DNA of 64,000 nt from Symsagittifera roscoffensis (lineage: Eukaryota; Xenacoelomorpha; Acoela; Convolutidae): contig NC_087064.1 of assembly GCF_963678635.1 (NCBI RefSeq), positions 38,804,532-38,868,531 of the forward strand, given 5' to 3'. A program made the translations under genes and the position numbers. Below, piece after piece: positions 43,831 to 55,586 of this stretch (the stretch's first letter is position 1; each line of letters opens with the position of its first letter). The notes under the pieces are model-generated. The model did no database searches. It was given only the letters and a program-made list of their open reading frames with translations, and had not been told where the DNA came from.

Positions 43831-44758
43831 ATCTTGAAGTCAATCTTCATGATCATTTCAGGCGCTAAACAAAATATTAATATACAATAACGATTGATAA
43901 AAAGATCTCAGATCGTTTTTCTAAAATTCTGCAGTATTATATAAAACATGTTTGGAAAATATTTATTGAAAAATAAAAATAAAAATTAGTAGCATGACAA
44001 TAAACGGTTAGTAATCATAAATCATCCTGTTGTTCCAGCTTCATCACCTAAACATAACAGCATTCATAAGCTCACTAATATCATAAAAACACTAAATCTT
44101 TTCTTTACACAAATTTAAATCATTTTAAACTTAAATTCACCTAATTTTAAAACCAGATCATCAAGGCTTATCCTTGGATCTTAAATCATTTTCTATTTAA
44201 TTAAATTTAAAACTTGATCATCAAGGCCTATCCTTGGATCAAAAAGAACAATTTTGTTCTCCCCCACCCACTTAGCTAGTGTCTAACGACCTCAAACGTC
44301 GATTCACTATCCAACCCTTTCTAAAAACCCAGGACTAATAGAAATTTTTCAACAAAACTAACCATTCAAATTAGGATAAACAGTGAAGAACTTCGGTTAT
44401 TCATCCTTCACTTGAACCCTCCTCTTATCAGACCCAGGATAAATCTTAGACTTAGTAAGTTTAAAATAGTATCTAACGAACTACTCGCGTTCTAATTATA
44501 CCTGAACCTTGTGGATCGATTTACTATTCTCCAACCCTTGAACACAATCACTACCCTTAAGTAAGATTGAGTAAGTTAACACCTTAGCTTATACTAGCCA
44601 CGAGAAAGTAAAAAAATCATTCTTCGGAATCGATATACTTTTCTCTCCAACCCTGAACAAATAGACCCAGGTTAAGCTAACCAAAAAATCGTAAGGACTA
44701 ACAGTCTAAGAAAATAGAAATCATTTAACAACCTTTTGCATCCGTCATCCTAAACCTT
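43831..44758 (+). other. Long repetitive leader before the first large ORF
   Basis: About 0.93 kb with no ORF. Two ~60-bp tandem units (about 44117-44180 and 44181-44240) each end in GATCATCAAGGC(T/C)TATCCTTG. The motifs CCAACCCT and ACCCAGG recur three times each further on. Such a long structured leader could hold packaging signals or an internal ribosome entry site; this is inference. Confidence 0.5.
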
Positions 44759-45226
44759 ATGTCATTTAAAAACCTAGGAAATAAACAAACAATCGTTTTA
44801 CACAATTGTGAAATAGATAACAAAAAATACGACCTTGTAATCACACCTCATACACAAACGGTTGGATATATTAGAACAAAACGACAAACACTAAAAAGAA
44901 AAATAATAACCAAACAAAGACAAATAACACGAAAAAGATTTTCCAAAAACCGAAACGCATTTTCAGAATCAGAAACCAGCAGTTTAGACGAACTTTATAA
45001 ATTAAAAGAATCAATAGACAAAAATTGCCCAATTCACGATCAATTATATTTTTCCGACTCAGAAACAACTTCAAATTCATCAAAAAGAGGAAAAAGAAGA
45101 ATAAAAAAGCAATATAAACACAAACCAGTACACTTATACAATTGGAATCAACCAATTAGACACATCGATAATTACATATTAACAGTCATCAAACGAAAAA
45201 ATGAGCTCAACGCACACCCCAGGTGA
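44759..45226 (+). CDS. Basic 155-aa protein encoded before gag
   Basis: An intact 155-codon ORF. Two Lys/Arg-rich clusters (KRQTLKRKIITKQR at ~40-55 and SKRGKRRIKKQYKHK at ~110-124) flank an acidic Ser-rich segment (SESETSSLDEL). The composition suits a nuclear or RNA-binding protein, such as a small regulator or nucleoprotein; this is composition only. The next ORF overlaps its last 26 bases. Two ORFs ahead of gag are not part of the usual gypsy plan. It lies on the shared genomic leader, so it would be translated first. No family is recognised. Confidence 0.58.
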   Translation: MSFKNLGNKQTIVLHNCEIDNKKYDLVITPHTQTVGYIRTKRQTLKRKIITKQRQITRKRFSKNRNAFSESETSSLDELYKLKESIDKNCPIHDQLYFSDSETTSNSSKRGKRRIKKQYKHKPVHLYNWNQPIRHIDNYILTVIKRKNELNAHPR

Positions 45227-46040
45227 AGAAAGTCCAGATGATGATGATATCTTCCCCTTCATTGTAGATGCAACCAATGATAGAGGACAGCATATACTTT
45301 GCAAGAATTTACTACTAAATTTGTTTGAACCCGAAATCAGCCCATGTAAAACAGAGTTCCCAGATGTAAAAATCAAAAGACAAATTATTGATCACTATCT
45401 GAAAGATATATGTAATTTGACACAACACTACGGAATCTACTCTATAGAATTCAGCTCACCAAACCAGAATCACAGCAAATATGTAATTCAAACAGACGAC
45501 CTTGATTTAGAATTTTCAAAAGTATTCTCAGAATATATAAAAAGCATACAATATCATAATTCACAAAGAGCAAACTCCATATTCACCAATGAAGTTTTTG
45601 CAATAATATATAGTTATATTTCGATGTTAGAAAACGAAATCCCAATCTCAAATGTCTCACCGACAGAGACATCTAAACATATAAGGGTACGACATGAAAT
45701 CACACTATTTTCATCTTTTCTGAATATAATTAAAGAAAATTTCACTAAAGATGAAGTTTCACAACATACAAAACATGACTTACAAAAAATTTTGGCATGG
45801 TTTATAATAGATTATTTCACACATAATATTGATTTAATTTCACAAGCAAGAAAAAATTTAAAACTTCAAAATTCAAACGATGATACCGCCATCACAGAAC
45901 AGTCAGACTACGTTTGGGACCCCGAATGGTCTCATTATGCATTTATAAATATCCCACAATCAATTGCAAGTCAAGCAATAAGTACAATATCTTATGTAAG
46001 AGATTATGTAAGAGTAATACCATTAACCATTAAACTATAA
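45201..46040 (+). CDS. 279-aa protein of unknown function, directly before gag
   Basis: Starts at ATG 45201 inside the end of the 155-aa ORF and ends 16 bases before the gag ATG. The N-terminus is acidic (SPDDDDIFPF). The body has alternating helical and aromatic segments with no Cys clusters, no membrane segment and no motif I recognise. Because it abuts gag it might be a matrix-like protein that split from gag, or an accessory gene. The frame is intact while gag is not, which suggests it is either recently active or under separate constraint. Confidence 0.6.
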   Translation: MSSTHTPGEESPDDDDIFPFIVDATNDRGQHILCKNLLLNLFEPEISPCKTEFPDVKIKRQIIDHYLKDICNLTQHYGIYSIEFSSPNQNHSKYVIQTDDLDLEFSKVFSEYIKSIQYHNSQRANSIFTNEVFAIIYSYISMLENEIPISNVSPTETSKHIRVRHEITLFSSFLNIIKENFTKDEVSQHTKHDLQKILAWFIIDYFTHNIDLISQARKNLKLQNSNDDTAITEQSDYVWDPEWSHYAFINIPQSIASQAISTISYVRDYVRVIPLTIKL

Positions 46041-46056
46041 TACATTTTTACCTGAT

Positions 46057-48231
46057 ATGCAAAATAATAGTTTAAACTCCACAGTCATACACAATGAAAA
46101 CCTCAATGGAACTAGGAATCTCACTCAACAAGATATCCAGACACCATCACACTTCATAAATGAAGAAATCGTACACACAACAACTACACAACAAAGTATT
46201 TCACCAATACGTCCAAATTTAACAACACCAAGATATACAAACACTTCGCTAGCACAAGTAACCTTACAATCAACCGTTAAACCTTCGGTTGCTCCAAAAT
46301 ATTCACAAATGGATTACCAAACATATAGACCCATGACAATACCGTCAAAAACACGCAGAACATTCACAAGAAACAATTTTGCGGAACATAATTATAATTA
46401 TACACATTCATCAAAAACAAACTATCCTCCACGAAATAATAATAATAATCAAATGAGATCTCGATATTGGAATAATCCAATGGCAACAACCAATTCAGTA
46501 AATTTTCAAGCTAATCCACATCCTCCACAGGATCATAGTGAAAATTACCCATTCTTTCAACAGAATAAAAATAAAAAACAAGCACCTCATCAAACGGATT
46601 ACCTATCCTCTGATGATGATCATTTACAACCAGATATATTTGCACCATATACCCAAGAATATCGCGGACAAGGAATGCAGAAACCATATACACATCATAG
46701 AAATTTTTCTCCACACCAGATAGATACACAAAATCAACAACCAATACAAATGCAAAACCCAATTAATACACAATCTTTTCAACCAATTCAGCCACAAAAC
46801 TCAATGATTACACACTCATATCAACCAACACAAATGCAAAATGAAATACCACTTCCATATTATCTTCAACAACACGAAATAACAAGAAATCAACTTTCAA
46901 ATTTTTCTCAAATGCCAAATGCAGCAGAATCATTACAAATGACAATGAATCCATACCTTATGGGTGGATCATCAATAACATCAAACAAACCTTTAATGGT
47001 ATTTACAGGAACAGACCCTGAATATTCTGTAGAAGATTATTTAAATGCAGTAACAGCAAATTTGATTTTAAATATAGGACCTGAACCAATTAATACGCCA
47101 CTACATCAAAACTGGATACATCGACGCACAGCGTTGATACAGACAACCCTAGACGGCGCAGCCCAAAAATGGTTTTCAGTATTGCCTATATAAATAAAAT
47201 CAAATTGGAAGAGATTTACACAAGAATGTTTAAAAATGTTTGACTCCGAAAGAAACAAACAACAACAAAGATTTTTATGTAATGAAATTCGCAGATTACC
47301 AAATGAAACCATCAAGCAATTAGCAGTACGTATCGAAACACTAGTTCGAAAAGCATATTCCTTAAATACACACGACTATAAAAACACAAAAATGACAGAA
47401 ATCTTAATGATGACCTTAACACCGCAATTAAGGAAAATAGCAATAAAAAAGAGAGCATCCCATCCCTCCTCAATTCGAGAACCCGATTTAGATTTTCGAA
47501 AACTAATAGACAAACTAGAACAAGCGGAAGTCACAATGAAACTCGAAGAAACAGAAAATCAGAAATTACAATATGTTAACCGAATCGAAACAAATACCAC
47601 AAGTATCAACAATATACAGGAATCAGATACAGACCTCGTTGAAAAAATCACTGAAATACTCAATATTTATGAAAAACACCCAAACTTTAAAGGCAAACCA
47701 TCTTTCAAAAAATGGTGTAACTATTGCCGACGATATGGACATAGTATTTCTGAATGTAGACAAAAACAACAAGATAATCAAAACAAACCTCAAAAATATA
47801 AAGAACCGAATAAATCATTCTACCAATACATGAAGAAAGATCAAAATCTACCGAACAAAAATGTATACAGCAACAACAGTTCAGGAAAACAACTTCCGAA
47901 CAATACCAACTACACGAGAAATCAATCACCATATAACTCAAGTTATAGAGGAAGATCACCAGAAGGAAGAAATACACAAAATTCGTCACAAAATCATTAC
48001 AATAGACCAAATAGTCGAAATAACTACTCCAGATCAAATTCGAACACAACACAATTTGTTTCTAGATCTAATTCCCAATCAAGGAATAGTTACTATCCAA
48101 AGAATCAATCACGAAACTCATCATACAATAGAAATAGAAACTACTCCAATAATCGAAATAGAAGTTATTCAAACAACCGAAACCAGAATTACCCGAACAA
48201 TCGATCAAGGAATAACTCATATAATAGATAA
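46057..48231 (+). pseudogene. gag of giant element copy 2 (in-frame TAA)
   Basis: A 724-codon frame with a single TAA at 47191-47193. Residues 1-300 are Gln/Asn/Pro/Thr-rich. The capsid-like domain begins near MVFTGTDPEYSVEDYL and continues across the stop (WFSVLPI, then KSNWKRFTQECLKMF). One CCHC knuckle, CNYCRRYGHSISEC, lies at 47716-47757. A long Asn/Ser/Arg/Tyr repeat tail follows (SYNRNRNYSNNRNRSYSNN). The frame ends at TAA 48229-48231, but the same repeat continues in the pol frame beyond, so gag and pol were joined. Gag forms the particle and binds RNA. The stop may be a nonsense mutation or a sequencing error. Confidence 0.8.
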
Positions 48232-48554
48232 CAAACTATAACAGACCAAACAATAATTATCAAAACAGATCACGAAATAATTCACAAAATCGACATTCAA
48301 GTTATAATAATCGTTATAGAAATTATTCCCAATCACCACACAGGAATAATAACCATTATAATAATTCTAATAATCGCCATAGAAGTAGTACACCTAAACA
48401 TCAAAGAAATATAAATCAAGTACAATCAAATCCAGAAACAACATCAGACCCCCCAGGTATTGATGACACAGGAAATAACGAACTACAACTGAATCAAATA
48501 AACTGTGAATCATCAGATTCAGAAAGTGATACAGAAAACACTACCTCCATAAAT

Positions 48555-51500
48555 ATGATAGCAGTCGAAAAAGACTATAAACCTATTATATATGAACAAC
48601 CATTTTCATCACACATATATGAAAATCAATCAGAACTCCTTCACAATTATTATATTGAACCCATCCATTCCACACAAACGGCACAAGAAACTAACGAAAT
48701 CAACACTACAAACCAATCCAATGAAAACGACAAAACAAAATGCTTGAATACAAATCACATCTATCAAAATATACAAAAAGAACAACCTAAAGAAAAAATT
48801 TGGACAATACCATTTCTTTTAGAAAGTCCAAGAAACAAAGAATTTCAGCCACCAGATCTTGAAATTGATTTTTTAATTGATTCAGGAGCAGAATCAAACA
48901 TAATAAACATTCCCACATGGAATGAGATAAAAACATTACACCCAAAATTAACACCTCTTGAAACCTCCAGTAAACTAGCAACAGCACAAGGATCAACATT
49001 GGTAAACTATGGAAAAATTCAATTATTTCTTCTCCCCACAAGAACAATGGAGCAGAATAAAATTTTAAATAAACCATTTAAACAAATATTTCATATCACT
49101 GATATTAAACACAATATCATAGGAATACCATTTATCTCTAAATATATACCAACAATCAACATATTAAACAGTAAAATACTAATCAAAGATAAATACACAA
49201 AAACAAAAGACACATCCCTAACATTTTTCCAAAGATTAAACAAACAACCACCATTCTTTTCAAAATTTTATCCAATATATAACCAACAAAGAAAACACCT
49301 GAAACCACTATCAGGAAACATATATAATTTTTTAATAAAACAAGTTCACCAATATGATAAAAAACAAAATAAACAACAACTCTATATGTCAGACTTTGAA
49401 TTCAAACCTATCCATAAGTTTTTTAAAATCACAATCTCATCCATAAAATATTTGAAGAACTCGAATTCAGATATTATATCTCTACATGTATACAACAATA
49501 CACCCTATCAAGTAACATTACCTTTAGGACTTCTAGGCTATTGCGAAACCAACGCTACGATATCACCAATACACGAAAAAGAATATCGCGTAAATAATAT
49601 ACTCCAATTATTAGATATTTGTCAATCCACAATTCTTAATGAAGAATTATCCATAAATAATATAATAAGTAACGAAAAAATAAATACGGATTATTTCACA
49701 AAAACCCCATATTTCAAACCTACATTCAACATAAGTAACTACACAGAGAATCAACAGAAATTTTTAACAATGTTTAACTTCCAACATTCACAAATAACAC
49801 AAGACGAATTTGATAAATTAGCCAAACAGCTAATCAAATATTCATCAGGCTATGCAACATCCAAATTTGATGTTGGCAAAATCAGCTCATCACTACATCT
49901 CCCATTAAAACCAGACGCAGTTTTCAAAAAACAAAGAGCAAATAAAGTACCAATTCACTTACACGATAAAGTGAACAGATTACTCGACATTTTAGAACAA
50001 TACAACATTATATCACCAGTAAATAAAGAAGAACAACCAAAAGGTAACACATTTATCAACCCTGTTATCATTCTAGCCAAAGGAGAATCATTAAAAATCG
50101 TTCTCGACGCTAGATACCTCAACTCACTCATAGATGAATCAAAGTGCTATTGGCCTATTGAACCAATACAAGCTATTTTAACAAAAATAAACGGAAAATA
50201 CTTTACAACCGCAGACATGAACAGTGCATATAATCAAATGCCATTAGACGAACAATCGCGACGTTTAACACAATTTGTTATTGGAAACCAACAGTATGAA
50301 TTCAACCGCCTATTCTATGGAATATCCATAGGACCAGCAGCATTTTCAGCTTTTATGAGCAAAATTTTTAGACCACTAATACTCAAGAAAAACGCAATCA
50401 CTTATTTAGACGATGTTTTTATGCAATCACAGACTAAAGAAGAAATGTTCAATGTTTTAGAACATAATCACCAAATACTTCAGAACGAAAATCTGAAGGC
50501 CGCCCCCGATAAATCACACTTCTTTTTAACACGAGTTAAATTCTTAGGACATAATATAGAAAGAAAAACAATCACTCCATTGAAATTACGCATTGATGCT
50601 ATTCAGAAACTCCAACCACCAACAAACAAAAAGAAAATCCAAGAATTCCTTGGAATGTTAAACTTTTTAAGCAAATATGTCTATAAAATGCAATTATACC
50701 TAAGACCATTCTATAATATACTTAGACAACAAAATAGTTTCGAATGGAACACAGAACATCAAGCACGATTTGAAGAAATTAAAAAACTCCTAACTGAACA
50801 AATTTCGAATACAATTCCAGATCCAAATCAACCATTCTATGCAATGTGCGATGCTTCGAATTTTGGCATCGGCGCAGCATTATTACAATCACACAATGGT
50901 ACAAACAAAATGAATCTTATATCAGCAAATTCTCGATTATTCACTCAAGCAGAGCTACGACTCTCAACTCTAATGAGAGAATGTACAACCATAATATATA
51001 CACTAACAGAATATGAATTTCTGATACTTGGATCAAAACATCCAACAGTTCTATTTACAGATCACAAACCAATCATTTTTCTCTTTACACAAAAATCCAA
51101 TCCAAATCACCGAGTTTATAGATTTCAATTAATTCTAATGAAATTCCCAAACTTACATATAGTTTGGACAGCAGGAAAAAATCTTGCATTACCAGACACA
51201 TTAAGTCGAAATACACCACTTGAATTACTTACACGTAAAACTACAGTAGAAATACCCAAAAATATAAAATTCTACCTTGCAGAAAACGAAACATCACCCC
51301 GACTAGAATGCAAATATGCAGTAAAAATTGACGTTGAACAATCACAGATAAATAATCTACAACACTTTCCACTTTATTTAGATTGCCAAAATAACCACTA
51401 CGAAGTTGATCTACTTGGAACATCAACTTTCAAACCAATTCCATACTCACAATGGATAAAAAATAACACCCAACAAAAAAGAGTAAAACAACACTCGCAT

Positions 51501-53435
51501 AAAAAAGACCTTTTTCCATTAATTGAAAAAGAAAACCTAACTGATAAAATAAATTTATCAGGACCACAAACAAACGATTCAAAATACACAATAAATCAAG
51601 TATTTGACCTCCATGACCCACTTGATACAATTCCTTTATCTGAATTAGAAATTGCAAACATTTTTCTCCCCCCAACAGATAAAATTACAATTAATACTTT
51701 GAAACAATATCAAAATCTTGACCCAGTAATTAGACAACTAAAATCATGGCACAAATATAAAACTCAACCCGTAAAAGCAGATACCACAATTTTAGGAAAT
51801 AAAACACTCCTCCGATATTTTCGAAAATTTAATAATACAACAATTAATGAAAACACAGACCTCCTAGAATACCAATTAAATGAATCAACAGTTCCCTGTC
51901 TCCCTTTAAGTATGATTCTTATAGCTTTTAATATTTCACATACACAAAACATTAAAGGGCACTCTGGATCAGAGAAAACATATTCAAATTTCATACAAAA
52001 CTTTTATTTTCCAAATGCACCAATTTGGATAAAAGTACTATGCAATGATTGTATAGTATGTCAGCTAAATAAACCTTATCCAAATCAAAAACAAATAGCT
52101 CAAAAACAAGATTTCAAAGGACAAAGTTTGTACTTTAACCACCGTATTTCATTTGATACAAAAGGACCAATTTCACCCTCATCCCAAGGAAACTCCTACA
52201 TTATGGTAATTGTTGACGCATTTACACACTATGTAGCACTTAACCCAGTACCACATTGTAACGCTTATTACGCTTACACAACGCTTTATGAACACTGGAT
52301 AGCTAAATTCGGACTACCAGAAATTTTAGTTACAGACAACGGTACAGAATTCATAAATAATGAAATCATCACACTATGTCATCTATATAACATCAAACAC
52401 AAACCACGTACATCTCACGCACCTTGGACAAACGGCTTAGTCGAAGGTATGAACCGTTCACTACAAGAATATCTTAGATGTATCATCAATGGAAATGATA
52501 CAAGATACACCGAATGGTCAGCAGATGTAAAACTATTTCCCTTAGCATATAATTCACAAATCACGACAACTCTAGGAATGTCACCATATGAAATGGTTTT
52601 TAATCAAAAGCCACGCAAACCAATTATGTTTACAGCAAACTGTCATAAAAACGCACAAAGTTATTGTCAACCGACTAAAGACTCAATTTGTTATAACCTA
52701 CCTTTACACACACACGATGAAGATCATTTTCATCACCCACAAATTCTTAAATTAGCCTCCGGTACACACACCGAATGGATTTTAAACAGAGATAAAAAAC
52801 ACAATGAAATTTACCAAAGAGTAACAAAAAAGTTGTTACAAAGGCAAAACATTAATGAACAAATAAATTCACGCTTTACACCAGCCTCCGACTTAAAAAT
52901 TGGAACATTTGTTTTAATACCCAATTTTAATACTCAAAAAGGAATTTCTAAAAAATTACAACCCCTTCGTAAAGGACCATACCAAATAATTGCCAAACCC
53001 ACTGATGTCACATATAAAATCACCGACTCAGAACAAAAAGAAATTGTTCAACATCGAAACAACCTATTACCATATTACCCAAAAGAATACGCACTACGCG
53101 AACTAACTCAATTATATTCTTTTACAGGTTTAAAAGTTATTCAAAATAACCCACATACGGAAAATACAACAAAGGAACAAAAAGATTTTCACCTCGAAAA
53201 CCAAAATAAAAAATCAACTACAACAAAAAACAATACAAAAAAGCTAGATCAAAATACACCACAAAAAGGAAGAAAAAATAGAAAAATGACAGAAAAAATA
53301 ATACCTCAAGAACAAATCGACAAATCAGAACATAGAGAGTCATCACGACTTAGAAATCAACCACGTAAAAACTATAAAACATTCATTCCACAATCTAAAA
53401 TATTAAAGAAAGTCGAATTTCAAAAACAGCTTTAA
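48555..53435 (+). CDS. pol of giant element: protease, RT, RNase H, integrase (1626 aa)
   Basis: An intact frame, open without an ATG from 48228, so the true protein may be fused to gag; the first ATG is at 48555. The protease has FLIDSGAESN (Asp109). RT spans about residues 465-650 with the catalytic YLDD at 617-620. RNase H starts with CDASNFGIGAALLQ (Asp766) and TDHKPIIF. The integrase zinc module is HTQNIKGH...CIVC (Cys1166, Cys1169). Its catalytic triad is Asp1201, Asp1261 and Glu1297 (TDNGTEF, LVEGMNRSL), a DD35E spacing. The GPY/F module reads LRKGPYQII. A basic Lys/Gln/Asn-rich tail ends the protein. Every catalytic residue looked for is present, so this pol is probably active. Confidence 0.93.
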   Translation: MIAVEKDYKPIIYEQPFSSHIYENQSELLHNYYIEPIHSTQTAQETNEINTTNQSNENDKTKCLNTNHIYQNIQKEQPKEKIWTIPFLLESPRNKEFQPPDLEIDFLIDSGAESNIINIPTWNEIKTLHPKLTPLETSSKLATAQGSTLVNYGKIQLFLLPTRTMEQNKILNKPFKQIFHITDIKHNIIGIPFISKYIPTINILNSKILIKDKYTKTKDTSLTFFQRLNKQPPFFSKFYPIYNQQRKHLKPLSGNIYNFLIKQVHQYDKKQNKQQLYMSDFEFKPIHKFFKITISSIKYLKNSNSDIISLHVYNNTPYQVTLPLGLLGYCETNATISPIHEKEYRVNNILQLLDICQSTILNEELSINNIISNEKINTDYFTKTPYFKPTFNISNYTENQQKFLTMFNFQHSQITQDEFDKLAKQLIKYSSGYATSKFDVGKISSSLHLPLKPDAVFKKQRANKVPIHLHDKVNRLLDILEQYNIISPVNKEEQPKGNTFINPVIILAKGESLKIVLDARYLNSLIDESKCYWPIEPIQAILTKINGKYFTTADMNSAYNQMPLDEQSRRLTQFVIGNQQYEFNRLFYGISIGPAAFSAFMSKIFRPLILKKNAITYLDDVFMQSQTKEEMFNVLEHNHQILQNENLKAAPDKSHFFLTRVKFLGHNIERKTITPLKLRIDAIQKLQPPTNKKKIQEFLGMLNFLSKYVYKMQLYLRPFYNILRQQNSFEWNTEHQARFEEIKKLLTEQISNTIPDPNQPFYAMCDASNFGIGAALLQSHNGTNKMNLISANSRLFTQAELRLSTLMRECTTIIYTLTEYEFLILGSKHPTVLFTDHKPIIFLFTQKSNPNHRVYRFQLILMKFPNLHIVWTAGKNLALPDTLSRNTPLELLTRKTTVEIPKNIKFYLAENETSPRLECKYAVKIDVEQSQINNLQHFPLYLDCQNNHYEVDLLGTSTFKPIPYSQWIKNNTQQKRVKQHSHKKDLFPLIEKENLTDKINLSGPQTNDSKYTINQVFDLHDPLDTIPLSELEIANIFLPPTDKITINTLKQYQNLDPVIRQLKSWHKYKTQPVKADTTILGNKTLLRYFRKFNNTTINENTDLLEYQLNESTVPCLPLSMILIAFNISHTQNIKGHSGSEKTYSNFIQNFYFPNAPIWIKVLCNDCIVCQLNKPYPNQKQIAQKQDFKGQSLYFNHRISFDTKGPISPSSQGNSYIMVIVDAFTHYVALNPVPHCNAYYAYTTLYEHWIAKFGLPEILVTDNGTEFINNEIITLCHLYNIKHKPRTSHAPWTNGLVEGMNRSLQEYLRCIINGNDTRYTEWSADVKLFPLAYNSQITTTLGMSPYEMVFNQKPRKPIMFTANCHKNAQSYCQPTKDSICYNLPLHTHDEDHFHHPQILKLASGTHTEWILNRDKKHNEIYQRVTKKLLQRQNINEQINSRFTPASDLKIGTFVLIPNFNTQKGISKKLQPLRKGPYQIIAKPTDVTYKITDSEQKEIVQHRNNLLPYYPKEYALRELTQLYSFTGLKVIQNNPHTENTTKEQKDFHLENQNKKSTTTKNNTKKLDQNTPQKGRKNRKMTEKIIPQEQIDKSEHRESSRLRNQPRKNYKTFIPQSKILKKVEFQKQL

Positions 53436-54254
53436 ATTGATATTTAATAATTTTTGCACCTCTGAAATATTTTGAACTTTCATTTTTCAAAATAACATGC
53501 TGACAAACACGCAGCGATTCTAGTTCATAATTAGCCAATAGGATTCATCCAATCCGTCACCTTCTCTAACTCTAACACAGATCAACTAGACGAACGATAT
53601 TAAACTCCAGGCATATCTATAACTATAACTTTGCGACCTCCAGGTCAAAATTAAGCAAACCATTCCAACTTGACAACTAAAATAAATATCACCATAATAT
53701 CATAACCCTCCCTTATCTAATAAACCAAAGATCAACAATATTTCCCCAACTCAGACCTCAAATACCCCCCAAACAAATATGTTAAATTAGCCTAAAGTAA
53801 AAGAACGACCATTTTAATTAGCCTAAAGTATAAAAATCTCAAAAATACCCCAGATCATTTGACAAAGAAAATAAAGACAAAGAAGACCTCCCGATCACCA
53901 TAAAAATTGCCCCCAACAATTTTTCACAAAACTCAACCCACTTGTCAAAAAACCAATAAATAATCCGACCACACTTGAAAATTGCCCCAAACAACAATAA
54001 ATATTCGATCAAGAAGTCATTTCTTAAATACTCTTCTCCCAATCAGTCAATATAATTCTAACAACTCTCATACAATTTTTTACGATACTTAAAACTTTTA
54101 TAATATTTCTTTTTGATATCTTTGAATCTTTTGTAATAATCTTAATCATTTTTTGCAATATTTTTTAAATTTTCTATTCCATATTTGAACTATTCCTCCA
54201 ACTTTCAAAAGCCCTTGATTATATCCACAGGTACGATTCATAAAACTTGTCTAA
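53436..54254 (+). other. Spacer between pol and the 3' gene block
   Basis: No supported ORF. It holds TTAGCCTAAAGT twice (about 53787 and 53818). From 53797 it matches the left edge of the window. The hydrophobic 71-aa ORF of copy 1 is interrupted here by loss of its ATG and by a stop. It may contain splice sites for the env message. Confidence 0.5.
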
Positions 54255-54443
54255 ATGATACGAACGATTTTCAGTAGAACTGATATTTTTTTACTATTTG
54301 TAATTTTCATAACATTTCTATCATCCCTCATTTTGACCATACGCAAATGTATAAAGAAAGCAATCATCACATTCGCTCTGGCAACAATCCTCCTAATTCT
54401 TTTTTTAGAAGAATACTATAATGAACATAAACTTTTTCACTGA
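54255..54443 (+). CDS. Small two-helix membrane peptide, copy 2 (62 aa)
   Basis: The counterpart of 459-635: an identical first 28 residues, the same two hydrophobic segments and the basic KCIKK loop (Arg replaces Cys before it). The C-terminus is four residues longer (HKLFH) because the TAA is lost. Preservation in both copies supports a real product that acts in membranes. Function unknown. Confidence 0.5.
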   Translation: MIRTIFSRTDIFLLFVIFITFLSSLILTIRKCIKKAIITFALATILLILFLEEYYNEHKLFH

Positions 54444-54456
54444 AAGAATAAACCAA

Positions 54457-55586
54457 AAAACTATCAAAAATTGCTAACCAACAGTCCCCAAGTCAGTCTT
54501 CACCGACATCATCCCAAGATAACCCAACAACACCTTCAACTACCCAAAACCCTCAAACATCTACACGAATTTCCTTTCAAGATAACCCATATACCTTTGA
54601 AGAACGACACGCTCGCTTATCAGAACCACTAGAACCAGTTCAACGACAAGCACCTCTAAGTGAACCAACATATAACTTATACCCAACATTACCACAAGAA
54701 TTAAGTAGAATACGAAATCCTAGTCAAAACCAAAAATACAGTAGAAATAAATAGACAAATTATACATCCTCGACGAAACAGAAATTTTCAAACTCCCCGA
54801 GTTCATTTTGATATACCCCAATCCCCATCACAAGGTACTCCAGAAAACCCCATTGGTATATTACCAGAAACCCCTACGCTTCTTTCACAACGTAGCACCT
54901 CAAGCCTACCCTCAGATTACTTAGGTTCAACACCAACATCTGAACAAATACGTGAAAATCCCTTTAACCCTACAAACCAAACATCACGACTACCATATTG
55001 GACAACACATTCATTCACACAAGGTGAACCAAATTTAATCAATGATCCAATAGATATTTCTACGGATACAACAACATCCTCATCACTACCAGAAACATTA
55101 TCACTACCATCAACACCATCAATAAGCCAGATTTCACCACCACCTTTTAACTTAAATTTCCCAAATAACCTCGACGCTAGATATCGAGAACAATCATCAA
55201 CAAATATTCCTTTAAGATTAGACTGGAATACATTCACAGCACCTCCACCATTATTTGGACAACACCTAGAAAGTAACCGACTCCACAACTGGGCACTAAA
55301 TAGACTACAATATAGACAAGACATTCACGAAGACATTCGTGCTCATAACATCCAAATACTCCAACAGAATAGTCTACAATTAAAATTTGAAATCACGGTT
55401 AAATTAAACAACATTACTCAACATCCCTATCCATTAAATCCACCAAATATAACAGCTCAATCCCTACCACCACCATTTATAACAACTGAAGTAATATACA
55501 AATACGACAGATATACCAAAAAGACAATTGGTTACATCACATTTTATAACCCATACTCAGGATTATCATACACATGTATATTCTAA
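54457..55586 (+). pseudogene. Met-less Pro/Ser/Thr-rich ORF, copy 2 (one-base insertion)
   Basis: It corresponds to 656-1789. An extra A in the run at about 54732-54736 shifts the frame; after it the reading continues intact to TAA 55584-55586, which overlaps the env ATG at 55574. There is no in-frame ATG here either. See copy 1 for composition. Confidence 0.5.
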
